The notes under the pieces were generated by a model. The model saw only the letters and a list, made by a program, of their open reading frames with translations, searched no databases and was not told where the DNA came from. Source: Carpediemonas membranifera (taxonomy: Eukaryota; Fornicata). From it: 64,000 nucleotides of DNA. Where the stretch lies: contig JAHDYR010000053.1 of NCBI GenBank assembly GCA_019828565.1, forward strand, positions 682,001-746,000, in the 5' to 3' direction. The translations under genes and the position numbers were made by a program. Of the stretch, positions 38,274 through 47,550 are shown one piece after another (the first letter of the stretch is position 1; each line of letters begins with the position of its first letter).

Positions 38274-40199
38274 ATGGAGTCTTCGTCAGCCACTTCCCAG
38301 ATCTATACCCTATTCTCCGAGGAGAACTATGAAGATGTGGTTGAACTATTGACGACACAGTTCATTTCATTCGAAGATACAGTCGCATACCGCTCCCTTC
38401 TTGCGTTCTCGTACTTCCGCCTCCAGAACTTCGAAATGGCCGCTGATCTGTACGAGCAGTTGAGGAAGTCCGATCCCACGGACGAAAACACCATCCTCAG
38501 TCTGATTACCTGCTATTACAAGATCGGCGACTACCAAACCGCCCTCCGACTTGCCACCACCGCCACCGTCTCCGCAGAGAACGAGCCAGCCCTCAAGCGC
38601 CTCCAGGCAGCCATTCGCTACGAGAACAACGACCTCCAAGGAGCTGGCAAGGCCGTCGGGAACTCCCAGGCGGACCCGATGTCCCTGGTGCAGATGGGGT
38701 GCGTCCTGTACAAGGAGCAGAAGTTCAAGGAGGCCAGGGAGAAGTTCGAGGCCGCCCATGAGCTGCACGACGAGACGCGGCTGCTGACGCTGTACGCCAT
38801 CGCGCTATGCTACTACCAGGAGAATGACCTGACCAACGCACGCAGCCTCATCAACGACATCCTCGACGAGGCCATCAAGCAGTTCCCCGAGGTCGCCCGC
38901 TCGACCCGCAGCCAGCGCTCTGTGGGCAACACCTTCGCCCTGGAGCAATCGGCCCTCATCGAGACGTTCAACCTTCGTGCAGCCCTCGAGATGAAGAACA
39001 AGAACATGTCTGGCGTCATCCGGGCCCTGAACGACATGCCCTTCCGACACGACTCTGAGCTGGACGCCGTGACGCTGCACAACAAGGCCCTGGTGCAGAT
39101 CGACTCGGACCCCAGCGGCGGCTTCCAGAAGCTCCACTTCCTGCTGACAAACCCGCCGTTCCCCCCGGAAACGTTCGGCAACCTTCTCCTCATGTACTGC
39201 GAGCACGAGCTGTATGATTTGGCAGCAGGCCTGCTTGCCGACAACGGCAACCTAGCAGCCCAATGCCTTACCCCAGATAGGGCTCTGTTCCTGAACGCCC
39301 TCATCGTGGCCCAGACCAGCCAAGAAGAAGCGTACCACAAGCTTGAGCAGCTCGAGAACCGCCATCTTTCCGCCCTTAATCAAATGATGAAGCAAATGAA
39401 CCGAGCGAACGAGGACGCCATGCTCGAATGGGTCAAGAAGTACGAGACCGCGCTCAACGCATACATCCCGGTGATGTGCAACAAGGAGCGCCTACTGTAC
39501 GACATCGGCAACTACGCCGCCGTCGAAGCCCACCTCCGCGCCGCCCCTGATCAGGCGACGGAGCACGAGGTGTGGCGCCTCAACATGGCGCACACGCTGT
39601 ACGCCGCTGAGAACTACGAGGGCGCGCTCGAGTACTACGGGCCGATCATCGACGACCACGAGGGCCGCCTGCTGCAGGTTCCCGCCGTCGTGCTGGCCAA
39701 CACCTGCGTCTGCCACATTATGCTCACTCAGAACGCTGATGCGGAAGAGCTGATGCGCGCTATTGACGCGGAGGAGCGTGCTGCAATGGAGCGGAGTGAC
39801 GCCAAGCCGTACTTCCATCTCACTATCGTCAATCTCGTCATTGGAACGCTATACTGCGTGAAGAACAACATGGCGTTCGGTGTCGAGCGCGTGCTGAAGG
39901 CGATGGATCCGCCGGACCAGAAGATCTCGGCCGACACGTGGCTGCACGTCAAGCTGCCCATCCTGGCGCTCATTGACGAGCTCAGCAAGAACATCACGAG
40001 CATCACCTCGAGGCTACTGGACGATATCATCGACTTCCTGACCCAGGCAGAGTCGGTGGGGCAGGACGTCAGCACCGTGATCAGTTCAACAGAGAGCGGG
40101 CTGCTCGAGGGGCAGGAGGACGCCATGCCGACGTTCAGGACGATTGGCGAGGAGGCAAGAATGTTTAAGAGGCTGTTTATACGGTATAAGCTCATGTAA
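38274..40199 (+). CDS. IFT70: Intraflagellar transport protein IFT70/TTC30
   Basis: About 641 aa from ATG 38274. The protein is a TPR superhelix throughout. Diagnostic IFT70 blocks include AFSYFRLQNFEMAADLYEQL, RLQAAIRYENNDL, MGCVLYKEQKFKEA, RSVGNTFALEQSALIETFNLRAA, TLHNKALVQID and the near-invariant NPPFPPETFGNLLLMYC. IFT70 clamps IFT52/IFT88 in the IFT-B core and is needed to build flagella. With dynein intermediate chain and WDR90 in the same window, it confirms a flagellated cell. No intron is required. The C-terminal 150 residues are more divergent. Confidence 0.93.
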   Translation: MESSSATSQIYTLFSEENYEDVVELLTTQFISFEDTVAYRSLLAFSYFRLQNFEMAADLYEQLRKSDPTDENTILSLITCYYKIGDYQTALRLATTATVSAENEPALKRLQAAIRYENNDLQGAGKAVGNSQADPMSLVQMGCVLYKEQKFKEAREKFEAAHELHDETRLLTLYAIALCYYQENDLTNARSLINDILDEAIKQFPEVARSTRSQRSVGNTFALEQSALIETFNLRAALEMKNKNMSGVIRALNDMPFRHDSELDAVTLHNKALVQIDSDPSGGFQKLHFLLTNPPFPPETFGNLLLMYCEHELYDLAAGLLADNGNLAAQCLTPDRALFLNALIVAQTSQEEAYHKLEQLENRHLSALNQMMKQMNRANEDAMLEWVKKYETALNAYIPVMCNKERLLYDIGNYAAVEAHLRAAPDQATEHEVWRLNMAHTLYAAENYEGALEYYGPIIDDHEGRLLQVPAVVLANTCVCHIMLTQNADAEELMRAIDAEERAAMERSDAKPYFHLTIVNLVIGTLYCVKNNMAFGVERVLKAMDPPDQKISADTWLHVKLPILALIDELSKNITSITSRLLDDIIDFLTQAESVGQDVSTVISSTESGLLEGQEDAMPTFRTIGEEARMFKRLFIRYKLM

Positions 40200-40667
40200 A
40201 GGGTAATAATCCAAGGCCGTTATAGTGGTGCACGTTGGGTCGCGCCTGACATCTCACCTGACCCACATCTGTTCGCATGGTTGTCAGTAGGTTACCCATC
40301 CAAATCTGTTACACTGTTGCATCGATTCGGCGAACGTCGGTGGGATTGTTCGGAGGATGACCCTTGAGCAAGCGAAGAACGTCACGTTTGGTGGAGAAAA
40401 AAGCTTGCTAGCACTCTACTAAGCATAAACTAGTCGAGCTCCGAGCGAAATATTGGAATGTTCTGTTCTCAGGATGACGCAGTTTTGGCCATTCCCGCCA
40501 GTCAATATTTTGTGGTGATTTTAATGCGCCTGCATCCTGCAAGTCCTGCAAATATGAGGGGAGCGGGGTAGTGAGACACGTATGTACTTTCCTGGCGGCC
40601 TAGAATAGTTAAAGCCATTTTTTCCAAGAGGGTTTAGACTCCTAAGGCCGAAGACCTGGATCGAAGA
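40200..40667. other. Intergenic upstream of uL23
   Basis: 468 bp. Base composition shifts to AT-rich in the last 150 bp, with runs of T before the ribosomal protein start. No gene, RNA gene or repeat recognised. Confidence 0.4.
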
Positions 40668-41084
40668 ATGCCCGCCACTACAGCTGCGCAGAAGGTTAGA
40701 AAGGGTTCCAAGCTCACTATGACCAAGAAGACCCGCTCCACGGTTCACTTCCACCGCCCCAAGACTCTTGCTCTTGCCCGCAACCCCAAGTACGCCCGCC
40801 GTGCCGTTCCCCAGCCCGCTCCTATGGACAAGTTCAACATCCTTCGTTTCCCCGTCACTACTGAGGCTGCCATGAAGATGGTTGAGGACGAGAACACCAT
40901 TGTCTTCCTTGTTGACCGCCGTGCGAACAAGGGTGCGATCGCTCAGGCTTTCAAGTCCTGCTACGAGATCTCCCCTGCCCGCGTCAACACCCTCATCAAG
41001 CCCGATGGCTCGAAGAAGGCCTTTGTACGTATCCCGGCTGGCACCGCCGCCGTTGATGTGGCTTCCAAGGTTGGCCTTCTTTAA
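40668..41084 (+). CDS. RPL23A: 60S ribosomal protein uL23 (RPL23A)
   Basis: 138 aa. The basic N-terminal tail is followed by FHRPKTLALARNPKYARRAVP, FNILRFPVTTEAAMKMVEDENT and FLVDRRANKGAIAQAF. The C-terminal KPDGSKKAFVRI and VGLL are all canonical for uL23. The protein lines the polypeptide exit tunnel and contacts SRP, whose receptor gene is also in this window. Codon use is strongly biased to C/T-ending codons, as in tubulin. No intron. Confidence 0.98.
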   Translation: MPATTAAQKVRKGSKLTMTKKTRSTVHFHRPKTLALARNPKYARRAVPQPAPMDKFNILRFPVTTEAAMKMVEDENTIVFLVDRRANKGAIAQAFKSCYEISPARVNTLIKPDGSKKAFVRIPAGTAAVDVASKVGLL

Positions 41085-41787
41085 ATGACCTCTGCGTCCG
41101 CGATTGCGTTGTGGGTAAATGAGATAGGCTTGGCTTTCCCGCAGGTGTCAGTGCCTGAGTCTAGATCGGGCCGTGGCAGTCAAACGCAGGTGTTGATCGA
41201 GTCTGAATTCAAATCTGTTCGCACTTGGATGAATTTGCAAGAGAATGACACAGTGCGTTCAGTAGCAGTCCGAACATCATCAGTCCTGGCTTTCCCTGGG
41301 TGGTCGGTCCTCAATCATCACAAACAGAAAATTTATGTCAGCTGATGCCATGTTGATTCTTCACAAATAAATGCAAGCGCGGGCGAAATGAATGCACTTG
41401 TTGGCCGCATTCGTCGGTGCGGGTCATTTCAGAAAACGTGACTCATGCCTGCTTCTGGCTGTGGGGAAACAACGAAAGGGGCGGGGAGTGTATGTCGTCG
41501 CTTGGGCTCTCTTTTGCGGTTGCTTGACTCCGGAGACACGGTGATGAAGACAGCTCTTGTCAGAAGCTCTCGTTAGGTGCCAACTAAGGTGCGCATTCGA
41601 AGACCTATACCAGTCCACTGTTGGCTCATCCCTGGCCATTGTGTCCGGTTTATTCATGTTGCGACCTAAGCTCCTTTCCGACCCTTGGTCAGAATCCAGA
41701 ATTTCGCAGAATATGAAACGACAGTTTGTCGTGATGATGGCCCCGAGATTGCTTGTAAAAAAACGCTAACGACACAGCGACGCTTGA
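41085..41787. other. Intergenic, with a possible 5' UTR intron end
   Basis: 703 bp with no convincing gene. Just before the next gene, 41766-41777 reads CTAACGACACAG, the branch point and 3' splice pattern used elsewhere in the window. The membrane protein gene may therefore have a short intron in its 5' UTR. The 5' site is unclear (a GTAAAA lies about 20 nt upstream). Confidence 0.35.
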
Positions 41788-43161
41788 ATGTCTCAATATT
41801 GCAAACGATTGATCAGCTGGACCCTTGTATTCTTCACGTGGCTTTCCCTATATGCTATCACAATTGTGGCAGTGCAGAAATGGGCTGAACTAACAAAGGA
41901 TCCTCCAAAACCCACACTACATAGCTTCCAAGGCCGCGACTGGACAACAGAGAGACAGTTTGGTCTGTTTATTGCCACTGTGGCAACAGGATGGCTAGTT
42001 CATAGCCGCATATCCTCCAGAGCAATGCTCCAAAATGAGACGGTGAGACGCACTAGAACCGTTGATCGTGCGGACGGTGACCTCAACAGATCGTTAGAAC
42101 GCGCAAAGCGGTCTGAGGTCTTCCCCGTGAGCGGGGTCGAGTTTACCATCGTTGGGAACACCACAGATCCATACTATTTCCCGCAGCTCATTCCCTGCGA
42201 CAATATTACGACGGACCGGCTTCACCCCTGCCCCCTGGTCGCCCCAGGCACGTGGCCATGGCCGAACAAAGCAGTGGATGGTCCCAAACCGACTGAGAAG
42301 AACACGTTCTTCTATCTAGCAGAGGTGTTCACTGCTAGTCAAGACGGGGCGGTTAAGCCCATCCGCCTTTTCCCCACCTTCCAGGAGGGGACTAGGGCCG
42401 GCAAATTGGAGCAGAAGACGTATAACAAGGATGAGCTGGAGAGGTCCTTTAACCCTGGGCCAGGGCAAGCAGCCAAGCTAGTCTACCGCCCCCTCATCCC
42501 GGTCTGGTATCGCTACAGTTTCTTATCCAGGGTCCGACTCGTGAGAGAAGGGGATCGAAGGCGGCTCCAGCCACTGGCGGCACCCAGCTACACCGACTCT
42601 CTCATGTCCGACATCGACCTCGACTGGATTGGCCCTGGTTTCTTGGCGCACGTAGTTGACAGCCCGAAGTTCCTTTCGTCGTATAAGATGATCTTGGAAC
42701 TCGAGCTTGCCTACCTCACAAGTTGGGTAACCATGATGCCTGAGGTGAACGACGATGATGAAACAAAGCTGTGGGTTTTTTTACTCGAATCAGTTGCCAC
42801 CAGAGCCAAGCTGAGCGACGGGTTATGTGGGAAAGGAAAAGACAGTAACGGTACACGGTATCAAGAGAAGGTGAAGCCCTGCAAGCGATGCCGCGAGAAG
42901 AACAACGAGGTAGTGAGGCTGGCCGGAGACTTGCTGAAAATCGCCCGGACGCGTGCCCCAGCTCCAGCAGATTCAAGCAATCGCCCAACTTTCAGTTCCT
43001 ACTGGAGTCATCATGAGACCCCGGCGGAAGTCTTGATGGCTGGTCAGGAGCGTGTCGACCAACCAACCAGACCAACACCAACATCAGTCGTGATGGAACG
43101 AACGGATGGAACGAGAAAGGCCGCTGGAGCGCCATTCCAGGACAGTAAAAGAGCGAACTAG
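41788..43161 (+). CDS. Single-pass membrane protein of unknown function, 457 aa
   Basis: An in-frame TGA immediately precedes ATG 41788, which fixes the start. Residues about 9-30 (LISWTLVFFTWLSLYAITIVAV) form a strong signal anchor. A second mildly hydrophobic stretch (FGLFIATVATGWLV) lies at about 58-71. The following domain has paired cysteines and N-glycosylation-type sites (GNTTD, CDNITTD), which suggests it is lumenal or extracellular. The C-terminal 100 residues are charged and disordered, with CGKGK and CKRCREK cysteine pairs. No family recognised. Confidence 0.6.
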   Translation: MSQYCKRLISWTLVFFTWLSLYAITIVAVQKWAELTKDPPKPTLHSFQGRDWTTERQFGLFIATVATGWLVHSRISSRAMLQNETVRRTRTVDRADGDLNRSLERAKRSEVFPVSGVEFTIVGNTTDPYYFPQLIPCDNITTDRLHPCPLVAPGTWPWPNKAVDGPKPTEKNTFFYLAEVFTASQDGAVKPIRLFPTFQEGTRAGKLEQKTYNKDELERSFNPGPGQAAKLVYRPLIPVWYRYSFLSRVRLVREGDRRRLQPLAAPSYTDSLMSDIDLDWIGPGFLAHVVDSPKFLSSYKMILELELAYLTSWVTMMPEVNDDDETKLWVFLLESVATRAKLSDGLCGKGKDSNGTRYQEKVKPCKRCREKNNEVVRLAGDLLKIARTRAPAPADSSNRPTFSSYWSHHETPAEVLMAGQERVDQPTRPTPTSVVMERTDGTRKAAGAPFQDSKRAN

Positions 43162-43411
43162 CTCATGAAAGGGCGAGGACAGCACTTCCAACTGGGGGCA
43201 TTGACATTACTACGGGGCAGTCGGTCATGATATTGTGACCAGCGTGATGTGAGCGTGATCTACTGACAGGCGTGATCAGATGCACGACCAAATTACTGCC
43301 GGTCTCACTCATGAGCCCACCATGCGTGTCCTTCCAAAGGCAACAATTACCCTTTATTGTGATAAATACTGATACGCACAGATGTCACACGAGAGAGACT
43401 TATAAATGAGA

Positions 43412-46063
43412 TCATCCAAGAGCCTCCAGCACGTCTGGATGGATTATTGTCCCAATCAAACCGATGCGGAGCCGCGGGTTGTGAGTCTTCAGTGCGGCCA
43501 GGTACCTTGCCCCATCGCCTGTGATGGGATTGTGGGACAACGAGAGATACTCAAGAGACTGCGACTGCCGGAAAGCCGTGAATAGATTCAGAGCGGTCAT
43601 GTCGGTAAGTCCATTGTTGTCGAGAACTAGCGCCTTGATTCGCGACCGGCGGCGCTTGATAGCCTCCAGCAGGCCCGCGACAAGAAAGTCAGTGAGGCCG
43701 CATCGTACAAATGCGACAGTACACAGGGAAGCAACGCCGCTAATGAGGTGACCAAACGTCTTCAATCCAGCGGCAGTCCACTGGCACACATAAAAGGCTA
43801 TCGTCTCGATCTCATTCCTGGTAAGCGCAGGACCCATTTTCTTCACTCCATGCGTGTGCAGCAGACCGCTCTTGATATACACCAACCTGACACGATCGGG
43901 GTCGGGCAGATTCTCAGCCAGGCCGAGCTTCACATCGGCATGGATGTCGAGCAGGCCTTCGCCCTCTCCGCGCTGGGGGAATGTCGGCGAGAGCGGTGCA
44001 AGGACAAGTGGTCCTAACCTCCGTACCAACTTACGGGAAGCCCCATGGTCTGGTGCATAGGCCACTGTGAGGCCGTGAGGGAGTTTTGGGCTGTCGACTG
44101 TCAGCAAGCTCAGCGCCGATACCGCCTGTGAGAGCCCGGCGATGCTCGCTGGGTCAGCTGTCTCGGTGCCAATGAACACCGTGGGGGCAGGGGTGTTGGT
44201 CACGGGAATCAGGCGCCAGAGCCACATTCCTGCCGCCGGTGGCTTCTCCAGCACCGGTGAGGTCGGCATATACTTCATTATGTATCGGACGAGCACTCTA
44301 CTGGTCTGGCCGACGACAATTTCAGTAAATACAGGGGGGTCGACCCTGCCGAGTGCAACGCGACGCCGGACCAGGTCGGGTTGGGTCGGAATGAAGTCGA
44401 TACAGTCAGGGGAGTCCGATACGGGTGATACGGCGACATAATGCGTGTCGTACGGCACGATAATGGGCTGTCCCGCGAGTTCGCTGTGCTCTATCACTGG
44501 ATACACGAGTGCAGTCGCCACGGTGGAGACGGCAACGTACTTGAACCCATCATCCAGCCGTGCGTACCTCAGCGCATAGCCCAGCTCCCCGGCTTGATAC
44601 GTGCCCCGGCCGTAGTATCCCGAGTCCATCCTTGCCAGCGAGGAAAACCCGGTGGTTGCGGCGGTCATAGCTGCTTGGCGGGACGGGAATCCATGAAACA
44701 TAAGTGTCAGATGGGTGTGGTCGTATCCTGGGATTGTCACACCCCGATTCTTCTCATATAGCTCATACACCGGGGCTCTATCGGCAGCATCGCCCAGGTC
44801 TCGCCAGGACTCGTGGAAAATATGCGGTGCCTCACTCACTTGCATATCTAAAGATCGGATAGCATTCAGGAAAGATACATCCCGAGTGATTGAGTCAAAC
44901 ATGGTCATACCGACGAGCCTGTGGCCGGGCAGCTCAGCGTGCGAGTGTAGCCTGACCCTCCGCATGACCTCCCCCATCCACCCGGTGGTGGCGCTGATGT
45001 CCACGTCCCTGTGCCGCACACCATCGGTCCTACTGGTCTCCCAGCCGTCCAGCGGCAGGTTAGGGATCATATACGGCAGGGAGTTGAGAGGGATGGTCGG
45101 TGCAGAGCCGTGGTCGACGGGCCCCATCGTGTTCGTCTCCAGGATCTCAATGGCATCTGATACAGTGGCTCTGAGGGTTTCGTCCTGATTAGTGAGTGAT
45201 CGCGCCAGTTTTGTCAGAAAAGATTCGCTCTTTCCGTTGCCAAGGGGCACGTGATCCCAAGTCCGGGGCGAGACCGTCACCTCTCCATCCAAAAGGAACA
45301 TCGCAGTACACCCTAGGCCGTACGCATCATCTGATGGCGATGGGAGCTTCGTTGCAAGCCGCTGAGGTGAGACAAACCCTGGCGTCATCGGTCGGACCTG
45401 GGGTGCCTCGACCCTGCAGGCGCTACCCAGGTCAGACAGGTAGACTTCAAACGGTGACACGTCTAAGAGGATGTTGGAGGGCTTCACGTCGCCGTGGACG
45501 ATCCCGTTGGAGTGAAGGAATGCGAGGGCTCGGGCAGAATCCAAGAGAATCTTCCAGATGTAGTACAGGTCGGGCCGCTCACTGTGGTGGCGAATCCAGG
45601 AGTTGCTGTCCGTGTCATAGCGCTGGAAGATCACGGCAAGCTGCACAGGGGCGCTGGTGCTCTTCTGAACTCCAACGATGCCCAGTATGCGACAGATAGA
45701 GGGGAAGGGAAAGTCGTGCTGTGTTTCAAGTTCAAATATCTCTGTTGGATCATCATTATGATCGTATTCGTTCATAATAGTGCTGAGTGATCGCGTGAAC
45801 ACCTTAACAATGACGTGGTGGCCATGGTACGTCGCTGCAACGATCTGGTTCGAACCATAGATTGACACTTCATCCCATTGAATGGTTAAGCTGTGTGGAT
45901 TGACGACCCATCGCTTCAAACGCTCGGGCAATCTCTCCATTGTTGAAAGAAAGATACGACTGTGCGGTGCCCTGTCCGAATGCGGGATTGGCCCACTGAG
46001 CGATGCCGCTGCCATGCGCAGCCCGATCACATCAAGAGGGGTCTGAGTCGCTTCCGGCATCAT
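43412..46063 (-). CDS. Protein kinase - PARP-type ADP-ribosyltransferase - leucine-rich-repeat fusion
   Basis: 883 aa from ATG 46063 (numbering below from that start). Kinase domain at about 58-300: beta-3 Lys in VIVKVF (K87), catalytic loop HGDVKPSN (190-197) and DLG instead of DFG (211-213); the glycine loop is degenerate. A PARP-type domain follows at about 440-600: LMFHG (His457), GYYGRGTYQAGELGYALRYA (Tyr489) and TEIVVGQTSRVLVRY (Glu581). The spacings H-Y 32 and Y-E 92 are almost those of human PARP1 (34 and 92). RI-type leucine-rich repeats at about 765-870 include LVLDNNGLTDM and LEYLSLSHNPITG. The three modules share one uninterrupted frame. Substrates are unknown; a sensing or signalling role is inferred. 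ATG 45940 is an alternative start. Confidence 0.82.
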   Translation of the reverse strand: MMPEATQTPLDVIGLRMAAASLSGPIPHSDRAPHSRIFLSTMERLPERLKRWVVNPHSLTIQWDEVSIYGSNQIVAATYHGHHVIVKVFTRSLSTIMNEYDHNDDPTEIFELETQHDFPFPSICRILGIVGVQKSTSAPVQLAVIFQRYDTDSNSWIRHHSERPDLYYIWKILLDSARALAFLHSNGIVHGDVKPSNILLDVSPFEVYLSDLGSACRVEAPQVRPMTPGFVSPQRLATKLPSPSDDAYGLGCTAMFLLDGEVTVSPRTWDHVPLGNGKSESFLTKLARSLTNQDETLRATVSDAIEILETNTMGPVDHGSAPTIPLNSLPYMIPNLPLDGWETSRTDGVRHRDVDISATTGWMGEVMRRVRLHSHAELPGHRLVGMTMFDSITRDVSFLNAIRSLDMQVSEAPHIFHESWRDLGDAADRAPVYELYEKNRGVTIPGYDHTHLTLMFHGFPSRQAAMTAATTGFSSLARMDSGYYGRGTYQAGELGYALRYARLDDGFKYVAVSTVATALVYPVIEHSELAGQPIIVPYDTHYVAVSPVSDSPDCIDFIPTQPDLVRRRVALGRVDPPVFTEIVVGQTSRVLVRYIMKYMPTSPVLEKPPAAGMWLWRLIPVTNTPAPTVFIGTETADPASIAGLSQAVSALSLLTVDSPKLPHGLTVAYAPDHGASRKLVRRLGPLVLAPLSPTFPQRGEGEGLLDIHADVKLGLAENLPDPDRVRLVYIKSGLLHTHGVKKMGPALTRNEIETIAFYVCQWTAAGLKTFGHLISGVASLCTVAFVRCGLTDFLVAGLLEAIKRRRSRIKALVLDNNGLTDMTALNLFTAFRQSQSLEYLSLSHNPITGDGARYLAALKTHNPRLRIGLIGTIIHPDVLEALG

Positions 46064-46072
46064 CTGATTACG

Positions 46073-46457
46073 ATGGATGACGAAATCGTAAAACTTGTCC
46101 AGGAGCTTGCTCCAGGGCTTACTGATGAGCAAATCCATGTAATGGACCCAGTTCAGCTGCTTTCACACGTCGAAGACGCGTTAGATGTTCTGACCGAGCT
46201 GAAACACAAAGTTTGTTCCTTTTCTCAGCTTTACGAAGATCATCAGCACTGGGCACATCCCAGACAACAAGACTCTCACAAATATGGTCGTTGTTGAAGA
46301 TATCATCCGCATGTCTCATGTTTGTGCCCCCTCGGAGAGCGCCCCGTTCGCCTTTCTTGAGGACCCAGGTAACACGAAGGGGCATGCGCTGCCATACCCA
46401 AGTATGGAGGAGACAGAAGCGTCAATTCTTCACAGCATTCTTCCTGAGGCACAGTGA
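46073..46457 (+). CDS. MED4: Mediator subunit MED4-like protein, minimal (two exons)
   Basis: Exons 46073-46210 and 46239-46457 flank a 28-nt intron (GTTTGT...TACGAAG), the only acceptor nearby that keeps frame. The product is 118 aa. Exon 1 is an amphipathic helix ending LTELKHK. Exon 2 carries DIIRMSHVCAPSESAPF followed by GHALPYPSMEETEASIL. This corresponds in order to the MED4 signature of a helix, SAP motif and PYPTxxxMRxGxL. Typical MED4 is over 200 aa, so this would be a stripped form. The assignment depends on this one motif and is tentative. The ATG lies 9 bp from the divergent kinase-PARP start. Confidence 0.5.
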
Positions 46458-46595
46458 CAGAGTTATTTTTCTTGCGGCTTCCACAAAGCTGGAACCTCCA
46501 TTCATTGCTGGTAAATGTCTTGTGTCAACTTGAAATGATGAGAGACAATTGGTTGTGATGGTTAAAAATCTCTATCGAGAGGATGTTTATTCCGC

Positions 46596-47294
46596 TTAGA
46601 GCATCTGGGCGATGAGGCCGTTGATGAGGTGCTCGCGGTTGCCAGACTCACCACCCTCGTTGAAGTGGCGGGTAGTAGCAGCACCCTTGTGGAAGCCACC
46701 CTTGGGGGAGTTCATCTTGAAGGGCCACAGGAAGTTGTTGGCCTCCTTGAAGTGCTCACCGCAGGTGAAGATCTCGTGAACGAGGTCCTCCATGCAGATG
46801 ATGCCGTACTGGCCGAGGGAACGCTCGATGACAGAGTTATCGGTGATGGCGATGCGCTGGCCGTGGACCTTAGCGAAGCCACGCTTGTAGATGAGCTCAC
46901 GGGTCATCTTGAGGCTGGGGTAGCCGTAAGCGATGAAGGGCTCGACCATACGGATCATCTTGATGGTAGCATCGTTGAGCTTGATGAAGACACCGTTGTG
47001 GATGCGGGTAAGGCGGAGGAGGGTGAGGATCTTACGGACCTTAGGGGCAACACCGACAATACCGCGGATACGGATCACAAAGGCGAACTTGGCCTCAGCG
47101 GGGACGTAGAAAGACCCGTTCTCCTTGGCCTGCTGCTTGAGGCGAAGCTCAGACTGCTCAGCGACCTTGTACTGCTTAACATAGCTGACGGCGTTTCTGA
47201 AAGCGATGGTACGCTTAGCAGACTTGTCAGCCTTGGAGCTAACGGCGATAGCAGCTCTCTCCTGGCGTCTCTGGCGAAGCTGGCCCTCAATCAT
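46596..47294 (-). CDS. RPL7: 60S ribosomal protein uL30 (RPL7)
   Basis: 232 aa from ATG 47294. The N-terminal basic helix is followed by [55 protein letters not shown] and [21 protein letters not shown]. The closing [16 protein letters not shown] and [14 protein letters not shown] complete the eukaryotic RPL7 pattern. The first 30 residues differ from animal RPL7, as is usual. Codon use is biased like uL23. Confidence 0.97.
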   Translation of the reverse strand: MIEGQLRQRRQERAAIAVSSKADKSAKRTIAFRNAVSYVKQYKVAEQSELRLKQQAKENGSFYVPAEAKFAFVIRIRGIVGVAPKVRKILTLLRLTRIHNGVFIKLNDATIKMIRMVEPFIAYGYPSLKMTRELIYKRGFAKVHGQRIAITDNSVIERSLGQYGIICMEDLVHEIFTCGEHFKEANNFLWPFKMNSPKGGFHKGAATTRHFNEGGESGNREHLINGLIAQML

Positions 47295-47550
47295 GACGAA
47301 TACCGCAAGTCGTTGGAGGAAGAAAAACCACCGAGGCAAAAATGGTCAAAACTCTGTAGCAATTCCTAATGTACTGCGACATGATTGCCGACGCATGAGA
47401 CACGCATGCAAGAGATTCCGCCGTCTTAGAGGGCAAAGCCAGCGAGATTTAAAAAGATGAAGCAATTCTGGCATACTTCGAGGCTGGCTGGCTCCAAAAG
47501 CTGACAGGACATGCCTACAAGGGGAGATACGGCGCTCCGGCAGCAGATCG

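Noticed and set aside
44441-45790. Several plus-strand frames opposite the kinase-PARP gene
   Set aside because: Shadows of the long minus-strand gene; none carries a recognisable domain.
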